From the NCBI GenBank assembly GCA_029288515.1, contig JARIHB010000015.1:1-8569 (forward strand): DNA of 8,569 nt, written 5' to 3'. Positions 5,032 through 8,569 of the stretch are shown one piece after another. Every line of letters begins with the position of its first letter. The first letter of the stretch is position 1. This stretch comes from Candidatus Saccharimonadota bacterium. Its GTDB lineage: Bacteria > Patescibacteriota > Saccharimonadia > Saccharimonadales > UBA4665. The position numbers and the translations under genes are program-made. Under the pieces are notes generated by a model. It ran no database searches. It was not told the origin of the DNA and saw only the letters and a list, made by a program, of their open reading frames with translations.

Positions 5032-6366
5032 ATGCAGCGCATATTCGGTCATACGGTCCGCGAGACGATACGAACGCTCCCATATTGGAGTGTGATTATA
5101 TTGTTGGCGTATATGCCATTCCACTTGTTTATAGCCCAGTCGGTCAGTCTTGCGACTGGCGGTCTTGAGGTGTGGAAGGTGGGCAAAGATATTTTTCTGG
5201 CGTTCGTAACCTTGTTCACAATTTGTTTGGTTTTTTGGGAGAAACGGGCAAGCAGGGGGTTTCTTATATTATTCGGTCTAACTGTTGCCTACGGCTTATT
5301 GCATGGCTTGGAGTGGGTTACTCATCCGCATATTTATGACCGAAGTGCTGTCGTAGGTATCATATATAACGTCCGCGTACCGTGTTTTGCGTTGCTTGGC
5401 TATGGAGCCGCGTTGCTGACACCACGTAAGTTCGCTTTTAGTTCACTCGCAAAAATCGTGGTTGGTGTGAGTTCGATGGTCGTATGTTTAGGGCTGCTGC
5501 AGTATTTTTTGCCGAAAGACATACTTACCCATCTGGGTTATGGGGCGGATCGTGGCGCCCTCCCCGCCTTTTTTATCGATGACAATCCGGCCTTTCCGCG
5601 CATTATGGCTACCTTGCGCGACCCTAATTCATTGGGGGCATACCTGTTATTACCAATGGCGGTGCTTATCCGGTACGTTCTTCAACCTGTTGCGCGCCGG
5701 CGGTTTGCTGCGGCCGCATTGTTGGCAGCGCATGCGGTAGCCTTGTATCTCACCTTTTCGCGCGGCGCTTGGCTGGCAGCGGTTTGTGTAACCGTTATGC
5801 TGGTGTGGTGGCGGTATCGCGGCATGACGGTTTGGGCGGCACGGCACGGCTGGGCCATTGTAGTAGCACTCGTGTTCGTCTTTTGTATAAGCATGTACAT
5901 TATTCGTAACACTACGTTTTATCAAGGTGTTATTATTCATGCCACAAGTCAGGACTCCCCTGCTGATCGTAATTCTAATGGGTATCATGTGGAATTTGCC
6001 CGTCAAGGCATTATGGGCATTGCGGCGCAGCCGTACGGGCACGGTCCGGGCACGGCCGGCTTAGCTTCTATTCAGGACCCTGCCGGCAGTTTTTTAACCG
6101 AGAATTACTTTATCCAGATAGGCTACGAAGTGGGGTTGATAGGACTGGCAGTGTGTATTGCGATACATGCCTGGCTGTATGGGCAGATCATTTTATCGGC
6201 GCACCGGCTGCGCGGTGTCCTGTTAGTGACTTTTTGGGGTTATGTAATTATGAACATGCTCTTCCATATGTGGAGCAACGAAGCAGTCGCTGCCCAATGG
6301 TGGTTGCTGGCCGGCGCAGTCGCTGCGCTGCCGGCGACAGCTGCCACGCGAGTTACTTCGCAGTAG
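5032..6366 (+). CDS. O-antigen ligase/polymerase-like multi-pass membrane protein (Wzy_C/WaaL/PglL superfamily)
   Basis: Members act on the outer face of the cytoplasmic membrane and transfer lipid-linked glycans to an acceptor (WaaL ligases, PglL protein O-glycosylases) or polymerise them (Wzy). The 444-residue product has roughly ten to twelve hydrophobic segments, among them 19-35, 53-69, 76-90, 110-128, 140-158, 198-217, 226-242, 244-260 and 272-291. Family marks are TLRDPNSLGAYLLLP (194-208), LTFSRGAWLAA (240-250) and a large extracellular loop (about 292-355) with YGHGPGTAG (335-343). The loop is followed by ENYFIQIGYEVGLIGL (357-372). The conserved arginine and histidine are present in these motifs. 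With a Wzm/Wzt exporter nearby, ligase or oligosaccharyltransferase is likelier than polymerase. The ATG lies two bases after the predicted transcription start and has no ribosome-binding site. Its last 14 bases overlap the convergent neighbour. Confidence 0.87.
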   Translation: MQRIFGHTVRETIRTLPYWSVIILLAYMPFHLFIAQSVSLATGGLEVWKVGKDIFLAFVTLFTICLVFWEKRASRGFLILFGLTVAYGLLHGLEWVTHPHIYDRSAVVGIIYNVRVPCFALLGYGAALLTPRKFAFSSLAKIVVGVSSMVVCLGLLQYFLPKDILTHLGYGADRGALPAFFIDDNPAFPRIMATLRDPNSLGAYLLLPMAVLIRYVLQPVARRRFAAAALLAAHAVALYLTFSRGAWLAAVCVTVMLVWWRYRGMTVWAARHGWAIVVALVFVFCISMYIIRNTTFYQGVIIHATSQDSPADRNSNGYHVEFARQGIMGIAAQPYGHGPGTAGLASIQDPAGSFLTENYFIQIGYEVGLIGLAVCIAIHAWLYGQIILSAHRLRGVLLVTFWGYVIMNMLFHMWSNEAVAAQWWLLAGAVAALPATAATRVTSQ

Positions 6367-7501
6367 CTGCCCGAATTTTTTCATACATTGCAGTAGCGAT
6401 ACGGTCCCATTGGTAGCTGGCGGCGTGTGTTCGGGCGGCTTTGCTCAAAGAGGCCCGCCGCGCTGGCTGTTGTAAGAGCGTGCCTATAGCGGTGGCAATG
6501 CTTGCCGGTGAGGTGTGGTCAAAATATTCGGCAGCATCATCGGCAACCTCGCGAAAAACAGGGATATTGCTGACAGCGCATGGTAGGCCCGCCGACATAG
6601 CTTCAAGGATGGGCATACCGAAACCTTCGTATTTGCTTGCTGTGGTAAAGAGGGTGGCAGACTGCAGTAAGGCTTGTTTGGTTTCGTCGTCGACGTAGCC
6701 GAGGTGGGTAATGTTGTGACCATCGGCAAGTGCTTGGTGCAACCGGGCTTCTTCGGCTTGTGCAAACCGTTCAATACGGCCGGCAAGCACGAGTTGGTGG
6801 GTGCTGCGCAGCTTTGCGGGCAGTTGTGTAAAACCTTCGATGAGTCCGATGATATTTTTGCGCGGGTCGATTGTTCCAATAAACAAGATGTACGGTTTGG
6901 TAATGCCGTGTTGTTTCAAGAGCGCACGAGAGCGATCGTCGGCTACAGGTGTTGCTGGCACCGGGGGTATAGGGGTGACAAGAATATCGTCCAGAGGTAC
7001 GTGGTAGGTATCGTGGATACGTTGCCGGCTAAAAGCTGATACTGTGGTGGTAAAAGCCGCCCGTTTAATGGCTGTGGGCACGAAACGTACCAAATCGCGG
7101 CGCAGTTTTGGCGATACGTACTCCGGTAGGTCGAGATAGGTTAGGTCATGTACGACAGGGCTGCTGGCAATGCCGGTGAGCGACGGGTAACTAAGAAAGT
7201 TAGCATAGATGACAAAATCCGCGCGTTGCAAGGCTAATAACTCGATCGGCACCTCAATCCCCCATCGCCGCAGCTGGTAAACGATTTTACTGGGAAAGAA
7301 CGAGGCGTTCATGTAGCGTAGGTTTTTAAGGCGGGGTAGATGGCTCGTATCGCGGCGGCCTAGGAAATTGTAATAAAAGCCTACGAGTTCGACGTCATCC
7401 GGGTAGCGCTTAGCGAGGCTGGTAGCCAGCCGTTCGGTGTAGTAGGCGACGCCTGTCCGTTCCACGATCATCGGTGTGGCGTCGAAAAGTATCTTAATCA
7501 T
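6353..7501 (-). CDS. Glycosyltransferase, GT4-like (GT-B fold), second copy
   Basis: This is a second nucleotide-sugar glycosyltransferase of the same superfamily as the gene at 3867-5012, but not a close duplicate. From the ATG at 7501 (382 residues) it begins MIKILFDATPMIVERTGVAY, the first strand and glycine-containing loop of the acceptor half. The donor half starts with YILFIGTIDPRKNIIGLIEGF (204-224). The E-x7-E signature is E292 and E300 in SKYEGFGMPILEAMSAGLP, followed by NIPVFREV. No signal peptide or membrane helix is evident. Upstream in-frame ATGs at 7522 (seven extra residues) and 7570 also exist. The 7522 start would lie about nine bases after the predicted transcription start and cannot be excluded; the 7570 start falls upstream of that promoter. 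No start has a Shine-Dalgarno site. It likely adds a different sugar to the glycan built by this cluster. Confidence 0.9.
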   Translation of the reverse strand: MIKILFDATPMIVERTGVAYYTERLATSLAKRYPDDVELVGFYYNFLGRRDTSHLPRLKNLRYMNASFFPSKIVYQLRRWGIEVPIELLALQRADFVIYANFLSYPSLTGIASSPVVHDLTYLDLPEYVSPKLRRDLVRFVPTAIKRAAFTTTVSAFSRQRIHDTYHVPLDDILVTPIPPVPATPVADDRSRALLKQHGITKPYILFIGTIDPRKNIIGLIEGFTQLPAKLRSTHQLVLAGRIERFAQAEEARLHQALADGHNITHLGYVDDETKQALLQSATLFTTASKYEGFGMPILEAMSAGLPCAVSNIPVFREVADDAAEYFDHTSPASIATAIGTLLQQPARRASLSKAARTHAASYQWDRIATAMYEKIRAATAK

Positions 7502-7515
7502 GCTTGCGCGCGTGT

Positions 7516-7558
7516 TTGTCATTAAGGTGATAATGCTAGTATAATGCCATAGTATAAG
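7516..7558. promoter_or_regulatory. Divergent promoter with overlapping -10 elements and repeated TAGTATAA
   Basis: Forward, TTGTCA (7516-7521, five of six bases matching TTGACA), an 18-bp spacer and a perfect TATAAT (7540-7545) make a strong promoter for the ABC transporter, starting near 7552. On the other strand TATACT (7543-7538) overlaps this -10 and would serve the glycosyltransferase gene, starting near 7531. The 8-mer TAGTATAA occurs twice, at 7537-7544 and 7550-7557, which offers a second -10 on either strand. Confidence 0.6.
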
Positions 7559-7576
7559 GAAGTAATTCAAATTGCC

Positions 7577-7611
7577 GGCCGCAGCCGAGGAGCGTAGTAA
7601 CCCGGGCGGCC
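7577..7611 (+). promoter_or_regulatory. GC-rich leader hairpin holding the Shine-Dalgarno-like site of the ABC permease
   Basis: GGCCGC (7577-7582) pairs with GCGGCC (7606-7611), and after a two-base bulge CCG (7585-7587) pairs with CGG (7603-7605). The 15-base loop contains AGGAG (7588-7592), the only Shine-Dalgarno-like sequence near the permease, 32 bases before its ATG. The sequence next to the ATG has none. No T run follows, so it is not a terminator. A translational control role is an inference. Confidence 0.4.
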
Positions 7612-7624
7612 ACTACAAATCTCT

Positions 7625-8431
7625 ATGTTTCAAAAACTTCACGCCCGATACCACTACTCAATTATTCTGTTGCAGCAATTAGTAAAAACCGATTTTAAAC
7701 TGCGCTATCAAGGCTCGGTGCTGGGCTATTTATGGTCACTGCTCCGGCCGCTGGCGATATTTGTCATTATGTACGTAGTATTTCTTAAATTTTTAAAGTT
7801 CGACTATGGCGTACCGCACAGCGAAGTGTATTTGTTGCTGGGTATCGTATTGTGGAATTTTTTTACCGAAGTGACATCGAATGGAGTGAGTGCCATTGTC
7901 GGCAAGGGTGACTTGCTGCGTAAAATCAACTTCCCAAAGTATGTGATTGTGTTGGCAGTGTCGTGCAGCGCGCTTATCAATCTGGCGCTCAACTTTGTGG
8001 TAATTGCTATCTTTATGGCCTTTAGCAAAGTGCCGTTAAGCTGGCATATTATATGGGCCCTACCGCTTATTGTGGAGTTGTTTGTGCTGGCCCTGGCCCT
8101 GGCCTTTTTCCTGAGCGCCATTTTCGTTAAGCTGCGCGATATGAGTTACATATGGGAAGTTATTTTACAGGGTTTATTTTACGCGGTGCCGATTTTCTAC
8201 CCGCTCACCCAAGTGCCGGTAAGTGTCACTAAGCTGATGCTGCTCAACCCGATCGCCCAGATTATCCAGGATTTGAGGCACGTGCTTATTACTCCGCTAT
8301 CGCCAACGCTCGGCACCTACTGGCACACTCCCTACATCCTTTGGATCCCGCTGCTTATTGTGCTGCTTATTGCCGGGTTCTCGGTGTATTACTTCAAAAA
8401 GAACTCCAAGTCGTTTGCGGAGGAGATCTAA
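7625..8431 (+). CDS. Polysaccharide ABC exporter permease, Wzm/TagG family (ABC-2 type)
   Basis: This is the membrane half of an ABC exporter that moves lipid-linked polysaccharide or teichoic-acid-like polymers across the cytoplasmic membrane. The 268-residue product is of usual family length. It opens with an amphipathic interface helix and the hallmark LRYQGSVLGYLWSLLRP (26-42). Six hydrophobic segments follow, near 40-57, 66-82, 107-132, 143-168, 178-196 and 237-257. Other family marks are LRKINFPK (98-105), FVKLRDMSYIWE (167-178), YAVPIFYP (186-193), LNPI (207-210) and a cytoplasmic tail ending SFAEEI. In-frame TAA at 7598 and no other start codon between fix the ATG at 7625. The ATPase gene follows after three bases, typical of wzm-wzt pairs. 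The exported glycan is presumably that made by the neighbouring transferases. Confidence 0.92.
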   Translation: MFQKLHARYHYSIILLQQLVKTDFKLRYQGSVLGYLWSLLRPLAIFVIMYVVFLKFLKFDYGVPHSEVYLLLGIVLWNFFTEVTSNGVSAIVGKGDLLRKINFPKYVIVLAVSCSALINLALNFVVIAIFMAFSKVPLSWHIIWALPLIVELFVLALALAFFLSAIFVKLRDMSYIWEVILQGLFYAVPIFYPLTQVPVSVTKLMLLNPIAQIIQDLRHVLITPLSPTLGTYWHTPYILWIPLLIVLLIAGFSVYYFKKNSKSFAEEI

Positions 8432-8434
8432 GCA

Positions 8435-8569
8435 ATGGCTGACGATATTGCAATCGAGGTAGAGCATGTACACAAAGACTTTGTGCTGCCGCACGAAAAG
8501 CGTACGACGGTTAAAAGTGCCTTTACCGGCCTATTCCGGCCTCGTAACAGAGGCAGTGAGGTGCAGCAC
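8435..8569 (+). CDS. Polysaccharide ABC exporter ATP-binding protein, Wzt/TagH family, N-terminal fragment at window edge
   Basis: Only the first 45 residues are present. They read MADDIAIEVEHVHKDFVLP and then a basic stretch with KRTTVKSAFTGLF, the usual opening of TagH/Wzt ATPases (IEV..V.K.F, then the long variable region before Walker A). The Walker motifs lie beyond the window, so the ATPase call rests on this opening and on position. The start has a strong GGAGGAG (8419-8425) nine bases upstream, within the end of the permease gene, so the two are translationally close and surely one operon. Whether a carbohydrate-binding C-terminal domain follows cannot be seen. Confidence 0.85.
   Translation, partial: MADDIAIEVEHVHKDFVLPHEKRTTVKSAFTGLFRPRNRGSEVQH

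Noticed and set aside
5010..5042. Start of the first glycosyltransferase at 5042 (ten extra residues)
   Set aside because: The added residues match nothing in the family, would run over the palindromic promoter and would overlap the divergent gene; the ATG at 5012 places the first beta strand normally.
5650..6042. 130-codon minus-strand open frame inside the ligase-like gene
   Set aside because: It is antisense to conserved motifs of that gene and shows no family features; it reflects GC-rich codon positions.
7577..7611. GC-rich hairpin as a terminator
   Set aside because: No T run follows on either strand and it lies between a promoter and its gene.
1..8569. Recoded TGA (as in some CPR lineages)
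   Set aside because: All genes read through with TGA treated as stop, and TGA itself ends the gene at 3860; no internal TGA interrupts any conserved protein.
1..8569. CRISPR arrays, tRNA or rRNA genes, insertion sequences
   Set aside because: No regularly spaced repeats, cloverleaf-like sequence, rRNA motifs, transposase-like proteins or terminal inverted repeats were seen on either strand by eye.

Overview
The window joins a replication-origin locus to the beginning of a surface-polysaccharide export cluster. The first 2.9 kb has the classic bacterial origin order: dnaA (5' part, minus strand), a spacer with DnaA boxes, then rpmH, rnpA, yidC and jag/khpB running the other way and closed by a strong hairpin terminator. 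The proteins are clearly bacterial and compact. L34 is 45 aa, the YidC is a short one with no evident lipoprotein signal, and Jag has only its KH and R3H domains. No TGA is read through. This suits a small-genome monoderm-like bacterium, perhaps of the Candidate Phyla Radiation (Saccharibacteria-like). That placement is an inference from gene form, not a demonstrated assignment.

Layout: 1-604 dnaA (-); 605-909 origin-like spacer with four DnaA-box-like sites and two divergent promoters; 910-1047 rpmH; 1095-1496 rnpA; 1500-2438 yidC; 2439-2891 jag; 2916-2948 terminator; 2976-2997 promoter and palindrome; 3036-3860 a winged-helix-like protein of unknown function; 3867-5012 family-4-type glycosyltransferase (-); 5032-6366 O-antigen ligase/polymerase-like membrane protein (+); 6353-7501 second family-4-type glycosyltransferase (-); 7625-8431 Wzm/TagG-type ABC permease (+); 8435-end Wzt/TagH-type ATPase, start only.

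How the genes work together: the origin block supplies replication initiation (DnaA), a ribosomal protein, the RNase P protein, the membrane insertase and its usual KH/R3H partner. The second half reads as a glycan pathway. Two cytoplasmic glycosyltransferases would build a lipid-linked glycan, a Wzm-Wzt pair would flip it outward, and the ligase-like protein would transfer it to an acceptor. Unusually for such a pathway, the genes alternate strand one by one. Both head-to-head junctions carry -10 hexamers of opposite strands that physically overlap. One of these is a perfect 14-bp palindrome squeezed into a 19-bp intergenic gap, which predicts nearly leaderless mRNAs in both directions. These compact two-way promoters are the most interesting signal in the window.
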